NCBI GenBank assembly: GCA_023419375.1
Contig: JAEZYD010000011.1
Coordinates: forward strand, 1 to 46,832
From: Pseudomonadota bacterium
GTDB lineage: Bacteria; Desulfobacterota; Desulfovibrionia; Desulfovibrionales; Desulfovibrionaceae
Direction of reading: 5' to 3'
DNA length: 46,832 nt
The notes beneath the pieces were generated by a model. That model had not been told where the DNA came from. It did no database searches and worked only from the letters and a program-made list of their open reading frames with translations. Shown here piece after piece: positions 1-7,822 of this stretch (position 1 is the first letter of the stretch; each line of letters begins with the position of its first letter). The position numbers and the translations under genes are program-made.

Positions 1-61
1 GGGCATCAAGGGCGACGCGGGTCTTGAATTCGGCAGTGAACTTCCTTCTCGATTTGGACAT
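1..61 (-). CDS. IS3-family transposase OrfA, N-terminal fragment (runs off window)
   Basis: Only the first 20 codons are present. They begin MSKSRRKFTAEFK, the typical start of IS3-family OrfA, a helix-turn-helix protein that binds the element's ends and is normally joined to the DDE-containing OrfB by programmed frameshifting. A strong Shine-Dalgarno AGGAGG lies 6 bases upstream of the ATG. The gene reads leftward off the window, so whether the full transposase is intact cannot be judged. Its start next to AT-rich island DNA fits an IS that hopped into the tRNA-linked island. Confidence 0.75.
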   Translation of the reverse strand, partial: MSKSRRKFTAEFKTRVALDA

Positions 62-121
62 AAAAAGCCTCCTTTGACTTCTTACGTCCACCTTAGCTCA
101 CGGTCCAGTTTTCCGAACCCA
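1..121 (-). mobile_element. IS3-family insertion sequence, left part only
   Basis: The stretch holds the first codons of an IS3-type OrfA and about 60 bp of leader running to the probable IS end near 120, where the sequence changes from GC-balanced to strongly AT-rich island DNA. The rest of the element lies outside the window, so the second inverted repeat and target duplication cannot be seen. The end is placed by the composition change and by the closeness of the next stop codon, so it could be off by several bases. Confidence 0.6.
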
Positions 122-125
122 CTTC

Positions 126-461
126 TTAGAGAGTAAATTTGTTTTTTATTGGTTCTTTCTTTTCACCAATTTTTAAATTTGTTTTATGCTCATGGGTGAA
201 TAATGAAATGTAGTTTGTTCCTTCAATATCTACTGTCCCTAGATAGACAATGCTTGGAATAAATAAATCACTAGAATTTAGTATTTCATTTTGATTTTTT
301 GTTTCATAAAAATTATATAATGAGATTATATTTCCAGAAATATAAGTAAAGCAGCTAATTATAGCAATGACAACGAGAATTACATTGCAAATGAAGTTTC
401 CTCTAGCAAAGCCATCATTGCTTGCAGATAAGGTATTTTTTTGTCCTACTTTTCTTTTCAT
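126..461 (-). CDS. hypothetical AT-rich membrane-anchored protein
   Basis: Predicted 111-residue protein, not recognised. It has a basic N-terminus (MKRKVGQK), one strong hydrophobic segment at about residues 23-50 and a soluble tail ending in a Lys-rich stretch, so it is probably a single-pass inner-membrane protein. Base composition is far more AT-rich than the core genes to the right, which marks it as acquired cargo of the tRNA-Ser island. The stop codon lies only a few bases from the presumed IS3 end, so the present C-terminus may be an artefact of IS insertion into a longer gene. No convincing Shine-Dalgarno was seen. It could be non-functional. Confidence 0.45.
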   Translation of the reverse strand: MKRKVGQKNTLSASNDGFARGNFICNVILVVIAIISCFTYISGNIISLYNFYETKNQNEILNSSDLFIPSIVYLGTVDIEGTNYISLFTHEHKTNLKIGEKKEPIKNKFTL

Positions 462-486
462 CTGTAACTCAGTAAGTTAATTATAA

Positions 487-801
487 TTAATATATAAGGT
501 TATTAACTATCTGCTCTGTGTAATTCAGCCGTTCTTTCATGTTGCTGCTTAACTGTTCATCAACAGCATCTTGAATCCGCTGGGCTTCCTCTTGTTTTCT
601 CTTTGCTTCGGCAGCGCGTTTACTAGGGGGCGTTTCCGCTTCCTTTTTCTTCTTTTGGTTATCTAAGAACCGTTGCAAATGAGCAGCTTCAATTTCCCTG
701 AATCTTTCAACATAAGACCTTTTGTCCTCATCCTGGCTATCGCAATAGGCTACTGAAGTATAGGCAAGAAGCAGAGCCAAAACAAGGCATAGGATTTTCA
801 T
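487..801 (-). CDS. hypothetical small secreted protein with charged helix
   Basis: Predicted 104-residue protein of unknown function. Residues 1-20 form a clear signal peptide (KILCLVLALLLAYTSVAYC). The mature part is very rich in Lys, Glu, Arg and Gln (about residues 25-90), with the composition of a single long helix or coiled coil, and should be periplasmic. A Cys sits at the end of the hydrophobic segment, but the flanking residues (VAYC) make only a poor lipobox. GGAG lies a few bases upstream of the ATG. The gene lies between the integrase and the IS3 fragment and is AT-richer than the core, so it is island cargo. No partner gene is visible. Confidence 0.55.
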   Translation of the reverse strand: MKILCLVLALLLAYTSVAYCDSQDEDKRSYVERFREIEAAHLQRFLDNQKKKKEAETPPSKRAAEAKRKQEEAQRIQDAVDEQLSSNMKERLNYTEQIVNNLIY

Positions 802-857
802 TGGCGTTGCTCCTCTTCTGGTTTTTATGAAGTACAGGATTCGTAAAGGCGACTAGA

Positions 858-2822
858 TCATATTGCCTTTCTTGCAACGCAGCTCTTCAGAAAATCCATC
901 TCAACACCTTCAAACTTCAGTTTCTCCATAGTTCCTAAAAGGGTGGTCATGTTGTACTGCATGCCGTCTTTATCCCGCCCATATTGCCCAGATGTTGAGC
1001 CACCATCAGAATGCCCTTGAATAGCGTTTACATGCTCTGCGATTGCTCCAACGTCCCGCATGGTTCGCTTGAATGTATGCCGGAAGGAATGGAAGGTCTT
1101 TTGTTTAGAGTGAACACCAATTTCTTTAGTGAATCTTCCCCACCACTTTGAGAAAGTGCTTGTTCTATGATCTGTGCGAGAAGTTATTGTACGCAGTAGC
1201 TTGCCCTCTGGCGGGAGTGATTGCACAAAGTCAATAAAGCCCAATTCGATAAGCTTTGGGTGAACGGGGATTTTTCTTATTGAGCCTCTATTCTTTACTC
1301 GCCTGTTTGTCTCTAGGTCTGCGTGTATATGAATGCACCAGATACCATTATCATTGTAAATATCATTTGCATCCAACTGGCCTATTTCTTCAAGCCTCGC
1401 TCCTGTAAACATGGCAAGCAAAGTCAACCATTGGTAATCGTGTCTTTTGTCTTGCTTCAGGATTCCCATGCTTCTTCTATCGACAGCACCGACAAAAAGA
1501 GGGGAGTGCAGGATGGTGTTAAAATCGTCCATGTCATAGGGTAAGCGTTCAGGGCCGCTCATATTGTCCCTATTGTTTATGACGCGCATTCCACTAGCGG
1601 GGTTGTTGTCGATATATCCATTAGCAACGGCGTATGAAATTATTATTTTGATTGTAGCAAGTAGTTTTTCATTAACTGTTTTTGTGCTTAATGTGGGGTA
1701 GCTCTCGCCTTTGTATTGCTTTTCCATAGTGGCAATAAGGCGTAGCGCAGGTAGTGTGCGGATAGCTTTAGGCAGTTCGCGTATAGTTGGAAGCTTCAGC
1801 ATCACATCTTTGAAAGTTCTAATGTGAGCTTTTGTTATGGATTTGATCGGTATATCACCGTTGACTTCAATGAAGCGGCGTACCGATGCGGCAAAATCCA
1901 TTTCTGTTTTATGGGCTGGTGCGCGTTCTTTGAGGTAGCGCTTCCAGACCTCTGAGAAGAGCGGATTGTCTGGGCCGGGGGTGGCTAATGGGTTATCTGT
2001 GGTTTGCTCTGGTGTTGCACAAATAGATATGGGGGCAGGGGAGGGCGTAAAATTCTGGTAGCTGCTTTGGGCTGCTCTTGCGGCCTGGGCTGCTGGGGTT
2101 GCGACCCATTCCCCGTCCATGCGCTTTAGGATAGCCTCTTGTGCCTTGCATTCTGCCATAAAAACGGCACGGCAAAGCTTACGGTAGGCCGGGGCGGCTT
2201 TATCCAAGTCAATGCCTTCTGCATCTAGCAAGGCGTCAACGGTGCGTTCCACTGGCGAAAAATCGTTGCTGGCGAGGAAGAGCGGGGCGGCTTGCAAGAA
2301 CAGCTCGGCTTGCCCTCGTTTTGCCTCAGCGTCCTTTGCAGTCAGGCCGAAGCGGGAAACCGTTTGCTTTATGCCAAACTGCGTAGCAAGCTCCTGTGCC
2401 TCCTGCTGCTCTTCAGCTAGGGCGTCTGGGTGCTTGGGGTTGTCTCTGGCGTCTTCGTCTTCGGCAAGGGCTGTGTGCAGATGCAGCAGGGCCAGCCGCT
2501 CTATTTCAAGCGGAGTCAATGGAGCCTGGGGCGGCGTGGTGGGTTGTGGTGTGCCGGATTCCGGCGCAGCTTCAGAAGGCGCTTTGTGCGCTTGCCCTTG
2601 CTCCAAGGTGCGGTAGGTGGCGGCAAACTGCTGGTCGATCTTTATCGCTTCCAGCCTTCCGCGCTCTTTGGCTTCCTTGGGGTCTTTGGTCTTTAAGCTT
2701 CGGGTGATTTCTTTCTTAGGCGCAAAGAATGGAAGGAGGTCATTCGGTATCCTTCGCCGGATGTAGTATATGCCGGAAGTTCCACGCCGTTGAATATGGG
2801 TATGTAAACACAAAGCGTTCAT
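858..2822 (-). CDS. phage/island-type tyrosine recombinase (integrase)
   Basis: A 654-residue site-specific recombinase. The N-terminus (IYYIRRRIPNDL) resembles the arm-binding region found in large integrases of genomic islands. A long Ala/Glu-rich middle follows, then a core-binding domain and the catalytic domain, with Arg in TGARLEEIGQL, the His-x-x-Arg box HSFRHTF and the nucleophilic Tyr in SGQYGRD. I chose the ATG at 2822. An in-frame TTG ten codons upstream lacks any ribosome site, while AGGAG lies just before the ATG, though unusually close. The gene starts 92 bp from the 3' end of tRNA-Ser and reads away from it, the classic layout for an integrase that inserts its element at that tRNA. 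The element continues left of the window. Confidence 0.9.
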   Translation of the reverse strand: MNALCLHTHIQRRGTSGIYYIRRRIPNDLLPFFAPKKEITRSLKTKDPKEAKERGRLEAIKIDQQFAATYRTLEQGQAHKAPSEAAPESGTPQPTTPPQAPLTPLEIERLALLHLHTALAEDEDARDNPKHPDALAEEQQEAQELATQFGIKQTVSRFGLTAKDAEAKRGQAELFLQAAPLFLASNDFSPVERTVDALLDAEGIDLDKAAPAYRKLCRAVFMAECKAQEAILKRMDGEWVATPAAQAARAAQSSYQNFTPSPAPISICATPEQTTDNPLATPGPDNPLFSEVWKRYLKERAPAHKTEMDFAASVRRFIEVNGDIPIKSITKAHIRTFKDVMLKLPTIRELPKAIRTLPALRLIATMEKQYKGESYPTLSTKTVNEKLLATIKIIISYAVANGYIDNNPASGMRVINNRDNMSGPERLPYDMDDFNTILHSPLFVGAVDRRSMGILKQDKRHDYQWLTLLAMFTGARLEEIGQLDANDIYNDNGIWCIHIHADLETNRRVKNRGSIRKIPVHPKLIELGFIDFVQSLPPEGKLLRTITSRTDHRTSTFSKWWGRFTKEIGVHSKQKTFHSFRHTFKRTMRDVGAIAEHVNAIQGHSDGGSTSGQYGRDKDGMQYNMTTLLGTMEKLKFEGVEMDFLKSCVARKAI

Positions 2823-2913
2823 ACTCCTAAATGTGACACGTTTGTGTAACAATTGGAAGCATGAACGCTTTTATTTCAAGTGACTTATGGAAATTAAGAC
2901 ACTTAGATTCTGC

Positions 2914-3005
2914 TGGCGGAGAGGGGGAGATTCGAACTCCCGGTACGCTGTTAACGTACACACGATTTCCAATCGTGCTCCTTAGACCAGCTCGGACACC
3001 TCTCC
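2914..3005 (-). tRNA. tRNA-Ser (anticodon GGA)
   Basis: The minus strand folds as a class II tRNA. The acceptor stem is GGAGAGG paired with CCTCTCC, followed by discriminator G and an encoded CCA (complement of 2914-2916). The anticodon stem CACGA/TCGTG carries loop TTGGAAA, giving anticodon GGA, which reads UCC and UCU. A long variable arm (GTGTACGTTAACAGCGTAC) is typical of tRNA-Ser, and the T arm contains GTTCGAATC. The 3' end faces the integrase gene and is the likely integration site. Confidence 0.95.
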
Positions 3006-3039
3006 ATTCGGTGTTGTGCACCGCTCAAAGCCGAATACC

Positions 3040-3066
3040 TATATAGCAGGCATTCAGGAATTGCAA
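3040..3066 (-). promoter_or_regulatory. putative promoter of tRNA-Ser
   Basis: On the minus strand TTGCAA (3066-3061) and TATATA (3045-3040) are separated by 15 bp and lie about 35 bp before the tRNA 5' end. The -10 box is good. The spacing is shorter than the ideal 17 bp. Confidence 0.5.
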
Positions 3067-3200
3067 GAGAAAAAATTGAATCAGGGCAGTTTGTTGCAAA
3101 AAAAGTTGCCGCAAGGGGCTGCAACCGCCCCTGCAGTGCCCCCTTTCCGATGTCGCCGCACGGCGTCTGTTCTGACGAAGCCCCAGCGCAAAGCCCCCAG

Positions 3201-3249
3201 AGCAAAGAGTACAGAGCACAGAACACAGAGCACAGAACAAAGAGCACAG
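3201..3249. repeat. heptanucleotide tandem repeat, seven units
   Basis: Seven consecutive 7-base units of the consensus AGCACAG (AGCAAAG, AGTACAG, AGCACAG, AACACAG, AGCACAG, AACAAAG, AGCACAG) sit in the otherwise featureless space between tRNA-Ser and the small membrane gene. There is no open frame of interest through them. The rest of 3006-3339, apart from the tRNA promoter and the hairpin at 3272, shows nothing I can name. Confidence 0.85.
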
Positions 3250-3271
3250 TCCCCCATCGCCTCCAAGAGCA

Positions 3272-3301
3272 AAGGCCCACCCGGAATACCGGGTGGGCCT
3301 T
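3272..3301. terminator. strong GC-rich hairpin (probable terminator of the small membrane gene)
   Basis: A 13-bp perfect stem (3272-3284 with 3289-3301) around a 4-base AATA loop lies 38 bp after the stop of the 46-residue gene. No T-run follows on either strand, so it may stop RNA decay rather than terminate on its own. Confidence 0.5.
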
Positions 3302-3339
3302 GTGTGGTATATCAACAGGGCTACGCCGATCAGCCTGGG

Positions 3340-3480
3340 CTAATCGTCCTTGTGGTCCTTGTTCTTGGTCTCGTCATCTTTGCGCTTTTTCTTGGTGATC
3401 TGCGCGGCGCGATAAAAAGCCCACAGGCCAAACATCGCCATAACGGTAATGCCTACAGCGTTGAGTGTCAGGATGTCCAT
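3340..3480 (-). CDS. 46-residue single-pass membrane protein
   Basis: A short gene found by reading the minus strand from ATG at 3480 to TAG at 3340. It encodes 46 residues: a hydrophobic segment at about 5-24 (LNAVGITVMAMFGLWAFYRA) and then an extremely charged tail rich in Lys and Asp (from KKKRKDDE to the end). AAGGA lies 7 bases before the ATG. The layout, a short N-out helix with a basic-acidic cytoplasmic tail, is that of small inner-membrane accessory proteins. It follows fabI by 84 bp with no terminator seen between them, so it may be the last gene of the hisD-purC-fabI transcript. The function is unknown. Confidence 0.7.
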   Translation of the reverse strand: MDILTLNAVGITVMAMFGLWAFYRAAQITKKKRKDDETKNKDHKDD

Positions 3481-3564
3481 GATCTGATCCTTCTGACGGC
3501 ATCAGGCTGCTGAGGCCGCGCCATTGCGCAAGCGCGCGTTCTGTTGTGGTTGGCCTGCAGGGGG

Positions 3565-4335
3565 TTAGCCCATGACGCCTATGGTGCTGAAGCCGCTGTC
3601 CACATAGATGACCTGGCCCGTCACAGCGTGGGCAAGGTCAGAGGCGAGGTACAGGGCCGTGCCGCCCACGTCGCCGGTGGTGACGTTGCGGTGCAGCGGG
3701 GCGTTGCGGTCAACAATGTTGCACAGATCCTTCATGCTGGAGACAGCTGAAGCGGCGAGGGTCTTGATGGGGCCAGCGCTGATGGCGTTGACGCGGATGC
3801 CCTTGGTGCCGAAGTCGCAGGCAAGGTAGCGCACGGAGGCCTCAAGAGCGGCCTTGGCCACGCCCATGACGTTGTAGCCGGGTATGACCTTGGTGGAACC
3901 GTGATAGGTCATGGTCATGATGGAAGAACCCTCGTGCAGCAGGGGTTCAAATGCGCGACAGACGCCGGTGAGCGAGTAGGCGGAAACGTCCATGGCAAGG
4001 CGGAAGCCCTCGCGGGAGGTGTCCACAAAGCGGCCACCCAGGTCTTCGCGATTGGCAAAGGCCACGGAGTGCACAAGAATGTCCAGGTCGCCCCACTTCT
4101 CTTTGACCAGATCGGCGGCGGCCTGAATCTGCGCGTCATCGCACACATCGCACTGGAAGGTGAATTCACCGCCAAGCTCTTCGCTCAGGGGGTCAACGCG
4201 TTTTTTGATGGCATCGCCCACATAGTTGAACGCCAGACGGGCGCCCTGTTCCTTGAGGGCATTGGCAATGCCGTACGCGATACTTCTATTATTGGCCAAA
4301 CCCAGTATAAGAGCTTTCTTTCCTTGCAGCAGCAT
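3565..4335 (-). CDS. fabI: enoyl-[acyl-carrier-protein] reductase (NADH), FabI type
   Basis: A 256-residue short-chain dehydrogenase that catalyses the last step of each round of type II fatty-acid elongation in the cytoplasm, reducing the trans-2-enoyl-ACP double bond. The N-terminus has the FabI-type nucleotide-binding sequence (LILGLANNRSIAYGIA), and the catalytic Tyr-x6-Lys is YNVMGVAK, which distinguishes FabI from FabL or FabV. The start at 4335 is set by AGGAGG just upstream. An in-frame extension of 27 codons has neither a ribosome site nor family homology. It lies 222 bp after purC on the same strand. That gap contains no gene and may hold fabI's own promoter, though I could not pick one. 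Confidence 0.95.
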   Translation of the reverse strand: MLLQGKKALILGLANNRSIAYGIANALKEQGARLAFNYVGDAIKKRVDPLSEELGGEFTFQCDVCDDAQIQAAADLVKEKWGDLDILVHSVAFANREDLGGRFVDTSREGFRLAMDVSAYSLTGVCRAFEPLLHEGSSIMTMTYHGSTKVIPGYNVMGVAKAALEASVRYLACDFGTKGIRVNAISAGPIKTLAASAVSSMKDLCNIVDRNAPLHRNVTTGDVGGTALYLASDLAHAVTGQVIYVDSGFSTIGVMG

Positions 4336-4557
4336 GGATCCTCCTAAAAAACAATGCAAGCCGAACGCATCGGCACTAAAGTGTATCAGAACAGCGGCAG
4401 CGGGCGCTTGGGCCAAAAAAGCCGCACAATATACGCGGCGCTGTCGGACAGTGGACGGCAGGTCGATGGTGCAGCCCGGCGCTTTTGTGAAAAAAGTGCC
4501 TAGCCTCCCACGCCAAAGGCGCGCCCAGCACTGTTGTACCGGACGCGCTCAAATTTT

Positions 4558-5439
4558 TTACTTTGTAAGGATGTCGTAAGCTTCCTGGTAGCGGTTCGCC
4601 GTGGCCTTGATGATTTCTTCCGGCAGGGCGGGCGGCGGGGGCTGCTTGTTCCAGGGCTGCTTTTCCAGCCAGTCGCGCAGGTACTGCTTGTCAAAGCTGG
4701 GCTGGCCCTGACCGGGCTGATACTGGTCAGCGGGCCAGAAGCGGGAAGAATCTGGCGTGAGCACTTCATCAATGAGGTGCAGTTTGCCGTCAATAAAGCC
4801 GAATTCAAACTTGGTGTCGGCCACGATGATGCCGCGCCCGGCGGCATAGGTGCGCCCGGCCTCGTAGATGGCAAGCGTGGTGCGTTCGACCTGGGCGGCG
4901 GTTTCCGCGCCGAGCAGGTCCGCAGCCTGAGCCACGCTGATGTTTTCATCGTGCTGGCCCAGTTCGGCCTTGGTGGAGGGCGTAAACAGCGCAGGTTCCA
5001 GCTTGTCGGATTCGCGCAGGTTGGCGGGCAGCTTGTAGCCGCACAGGGTGCCGGTAGCCTTGTAATCCTTCCAGCCGGAGCCGGTGATGTAGCCGCGCAC
5101 AATGCATTCCACGGGCAGGGGCTTGGCCTTGCGCACGATGACGGCGCGGCCTTCAAGCTCGTCCTTCCAGGGGGCCAGAGCGGCGGGGAAGCGGTTCACA
5201 TCGCTTTCAATCAAGTGATTGGGGATGATATCCTTGAACTTTTCCATCCAGAAAAGGGTGATCTGGTTAAGAATCACGCCCTTGTAGGGGATGGGTTCGT
5301 TCATGATCACGTCAAAGGCCGACATGCGGTCAGTGGTGACAATGAGCAGTGTTTTTTCGTCCACATCATAGATGTCGCGCACTTTCCCGCGAGAAAGAAG
5401 GGGATAGGCGCTGATCTCTGTTTTTACCACGACTTTCAT
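4558..5439 (-). CDS. purC: phosphoribosylaminoimidazole-succinocarboxamide (SAICAR) synthase
   Basis: A 293-residue cytoplasmic enzyme of de novo purine synthesis that joins aspartate to CAIR using ATP. The N-terminal GKVRDIYDV, the TTDRMSAFDV motif, VRGYITGSGWKDY and IDEVLTPDSSRFWP are diagnostic of PurC. The length fits the longer ADE1-like form. CAGGAG precedes the ATG, and the gene begins 27 bp after the hisD stop, so the two are co-transcribed. That histidine and purine synthesis share PRPP and AICAR chemistry gives the pairing some logic, but this is inference. Confidence 0.97.
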   Translation of the reverse strand: MKVVVKTEISAYPLLSRGKVRDIYDVDEKTLLIVTTDRMSAFDVIMNEPIPYKGVILNQITLFWMEKFKDIIPNHLIESDVNRFPAALAPWKDELEGRAVIVRKAKPLPVECIVRGYITGSGWKDYKATGTLCGYKLPANLRESDKLEPALFTPSTKAELGQHDENISVAQAADLLGAETAAQVERTTLAIYEAGRTYAAGRGIIVADTKFEFGFIDGKLHLIDEVLTPDSSRFWPADQYQPGQGQPSFDKQYLRDWLEKQPWNKQPPPPALPEEIIKATANRYQEAYDILTK

Positions 5440-5466
5440 GATGGCTCCTGATTCCTCTGGCTCTTG

Positions 5467-6771
5467 CTATTTCTTCCCGCGCGCTTCAACGGAGCGGGCG
5501 TGGGCTTCCAGGCCTTCCAGCCGGGCAAGGGCGGCTATGGACTGCATGTTCTGCTGTAAAAAGGTTGAAGAAGCGGCCACGATGCTGGTCTTTTTGCAGA
5601 AGGTCTGCACCGAAAGAGCCGATGAAAAACGCGCCGTTCCCAGTGTGGGCAACACATGGTTGGGCCCGGCAAAATAGTCGCCCACGGGTTCTGGGCTGTG
5701 CTGGCCCATGAATACGGCACCGGCATGGCGAATAAAGGGCAATACGGCCCAGGGGTCGCGGGTGCACAGCTCAAGGTGCTCCGGGGCCACCATGTTGGCA
5801 ACCGCCACAGCTACGGAAAGATTGGGCGTAACCACAATGGCGCTCCAGTCTTCCAGCGCGCGGGCGGCGGTGGTGGCTCTGGGCAGGGCGGCGCACTGCT
5901 TTTTCAGCTCCTGCTGGAGGGCATCGGCCAGACGGGCATCGTCAGTGATGCAGATGGCCGAGGCCAGGGCATCGTGTTCCGCCTGCGAGAGCATATCCGC
6001 AGCAAGCCATACAGGGTTGGCGGAAGAATCGGCCAGCACGAGCACTTCGCTCGGCCCGGCAATCATATCAATGCCCACAGTGCCCTGCACAAAGCGCTTG
6101 GCAGTGGTGACAAAAATATTGCCCGGCCCGGCAATAACATCCACAGGCTGAATGGTTTGCGTACCGTAGGCCATGGCCGCAATGGACCATGCCCCGCCAA
6201 CGCGGTAGACTTCATCAATATCAAGCAGATGTGCGGCGGCAAGAATGTGCGGATTTACCGTGCCGTCTTTGCGGGGCGGCGTAAATACGGCCAGACGCGG
6301 CACGCCAGCCACCTGGGCGGGTATGGCGCTCATGAGCAGGCTGGAAACAAGGGGCGTATTGCCGCCCTGACCGCCGGGAACATACAGGCCGCCCGCGTCA
6401 ACAGATGTAACCTGCTGGCCGAGAATGCTGCCGTCCGGGCGGGTGAGAAACCACGATTTCTCAACCTGCGCTTCATGGAAAGAACGTATATTGGCCGCAG
6501 CCTCGCCGATGATTTCGCGGCTTTCGATGGTGACGGAGGCTGCCGCCTTGGCGATTTCCTGTTCGCTCACGCGCAGGGGCGGGGCAAAGTCAGGGCAGTC
6601 AAAATTGCGCGTGTACTCCACAAGGGCATCGTCGCCCTTTTGGCGCACAGCGTTGATAATGTCGGTTACGGCGCTTTCCACCCCGTTGCCGGGGTTGTGC
6701 CGCCCTTGCAGCCACTGGGCCAGCGCGGGCCATTCCTGTTCATGTTGCAGCGTCAAAATTCGGCATGTCAT
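5467..6771 (-). CDS. hisD: histidinol dehydrogenase
   Basis: A 434-residue zinc enzyme carrying out the last two steps of histidine synthesis (L-histidinol to L-histidine with two NAD+). Family motifs in order are YVPGGQGGNTPL, the signature DMIAGPSEVLVLAD, SQAEHD (zinc ligands Gln and His), APEHLEL, the FAGPNHVLPT block and a C-terminal zinc His in LEAHARSVE. The length is standard. AGAGGA lies upstream of the ATG. No other his genes are nearby. It appears to be the first gene of a hisD-purC-fabI unit and is divergent from grpE, with 207 bp between their starts. Confidence 0.97.
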   Translation of the reverse strand: MTCRILTLQHEQEWPALAQWLQGRHNPGNGVESAVTDIINAVRQKGDDALVEYTRNFDCPDFAPPLRVSEQEIAKAAASVTIESREIIGEAAANIRSFHEAQVEKSWFLTRPDGSILGQQVTSVDAGGLYVPGGQGGNTPLVSSLLMSAIPAQVAGVPRLAVFTPPRKDGTVNPHILAAAHLLDIDEVYRVGGAWSIAAMAYGTQTIQPVDVIAGPGNIFVTTAKRFVQGTVGIDMIAGPSEVLVLADSSANPVWLAADMLSQAEHDALASAICITDDARLADALQQELKKQCAALPRATTAARALEDWSAIVVTPNLSVAVAVANMVAPEHLELCTRDPWAVLPFIRHAGAVFMGQHSPEPVGDYFAGPNHVLPTLGTARFSSALSVQTFCKKTSIVAASSTFLQQNMQSIAALARLEGLEAHARSVEARGKK

Positions 6772-6978
6772 AGTGCTGTTCCTCTTCTGGTTCGCGCAAT
6801 ATACAGAAGCCGCCGCAGAATGTCGAGGCGCAGATGCCTGTCAACTGGCGCAAGTGCTGGAGCCGTGGAGGGCGGAGCAAAACTTTTTGCAGTTACGGCA
6901 GCGTCTTGACAGGGTGGACAAGCATACTTACTTAACGGGAAGCATCGTGACCCCGCCGGGGTCGACTCAGGAGGAAGC

Positions 6979-7632
6979 ATGCAGCGTCATAAAATGAACC
7001 ACTCATTCGGACAGCAGGGCAGTCAGCAGGGCGGCCATGCGGATAACCGGGCAGAATGCCAGCCCGAAAGACCGGAAGATGGTTTTCTTGAAGAAGACGG
7101 TATTCTGTTCGGTCAAAATGCGGGCAAGAATCCCGCTGCCGATTCTGCGCAGGAATCTGATACTGCCCCGGCAGACAAGGCGGCTTCAGCCGAAAGCCTT
7201 GAAGAACGCTGCAAGGCGGAGCTGACAGAAATGCGCCTGCGCAATGCCGCAGAAATGGACAATTTCAAGAAGCGCCTCACGCGCGAGCATGAAGAGCAGA
7301 TGCGCTACGCGGCTGAAAAGGTCTTGGGCGATCTGCTGCCCACGCTCGACAACCTTGATCTGGCCCTGCGTTACGGCAGCAAGAGCGAAGCCTGCAAGGA
7401 CATGTTGCAGGGCGTGGCCATGACCCACAAGCTGTTGCTTGATGCGGTGGAGAAGCACGGTCTCAAGCCCCTGGGCGAGGAAGGCGAAGAATTTGACCCC
7501 AACGTGCATGAGGCCGTGGGGTTTGAAGACCGCCCGGATTTTGCCCCCAACTCTGTGGCGCGTGTGCTGCAACGGGGTTTCAAGCTGGGCGAGCGCTTGC
7601 TCCGCCCCGCCAAGGTGATGGTAAAACAGTAA
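6979..7632 (+). CDS. grpE: GrpE nucleotide exchange factor (Hsp70 cochaperone)
   Basis: A 217-residue GrpE, the homodimeric factor that speeds ADP release from DnaK. The first 60 residues are polar and probably disordered. A long dimerising helix follows (NFKKRLTREHEEQ, then GDLLPTLDNLDLAL), and the C-terminal beta domain contains NVHEAVGF and GERLLRPAKVMV. AGGAGG lies 4 bases before the ATG. No hrcA, dnaK or dnaJ is adjacent, unlike many bacteria. The 207-bp gap to hisD has a consensus-like TTGACA at 6906 but no convincing -10 and no CIRCE inverted repeat, so heat control is not evident here. Confidence 0.95.
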   Translation: MQRHKMNHSFGQQGSQQGGHADNRAECQPERPEDGFLEEDGILFGQNAGKNPAADSAQESDTAPADKAASAESLEERCKAELTEMRLRNAAEMDNFKKRLTREHEEQMRYAAEKVLGDLLPTLDNLDLALRYGSKSEACKDMLQGVAMTHKLLLDAVEKHGLKPLGEEGEEFDPNVHEAVGFEDRPDFAPNSVARVLQRGFKLGERLLRPAKVMVKQ

Positions 7633-7654
7633 ATTTTTTGTGCGCGACTTTTCG

Positions 7655-7691
7655 GCCCGGTGGCTTCTGCTGCCGGGCTTTTCTGTTTTTT
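7655..7691 (+). terminator. Rho-independent terminator of grpE
   Basis: GCCCGG (7655-7660) pairs with CCGGGC (7673-7678), followed directly by a T-rich tail. It lies 22 bp after the grpE stop. Confidence 0.8.
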
Positions 7692-7723
7692 GCGCTGACT
7701 ATGCCGCGCTTGGACAGGGGCCG

Positions 7724-7767
7724 GGCAAGGCGAGGCAAGGCGAGGGGAGGCAATGGGAGGCAATGGC
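7724..7767. repeat. short purine-rich tandem repeats
   Basis: Two copies of GGCAAGGCGA (7724-7743) are followed by two copies of AGGCAATGG (7748-7766) between the grpE terminator and the end of the HD-GYP gene. They are non-coding and of unknown significance. Confidence 0.7.
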
Positions 7768-7822
7768 GGCGTCAGGCAAGGTCGGCCTGTGCAAAGTGCA
7801 TTTTAGGCGGGTCGCTCGTGTC

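Larger units (their letters stand above)
1..2913. mobile_element. tRNA-Ser-anchored genomic island, tRNA-proximal end
   Basis: This is the DNA between the window edge and the 3' end of tRNA-Ser(GGA): a large tyrosine integrase next to the tRNA, two AT-rich orphan genes and an IS3 fragment. All lie on one side of the tRNA 3' end, the usual attachment point for such islands. The far boundary, with its duplicated tRNA 3' end, is not in the window, so the size and cargo are unknown. Confidence 0.7.

Noticed and set aside
3016..3513. 165-codon plus-strand frame through the heptamer repeat
   Set aside because: It runs opposite the small membrane gene and through low-complexity repeat, with no ribosome site.
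5656..6909. Long plus-strand open frame opposite hisD
   Set aside because: Antisense to a certain hisD; composition is the mirror of high-GC third positions and it has no family features.
6772..6978. CIRCE or sigma-32 control upstream of grpE
   Set aside because: No TTAGCACTC-type inverted repeat and no matching heat-shock -35/-10; only a lone TTGACA.
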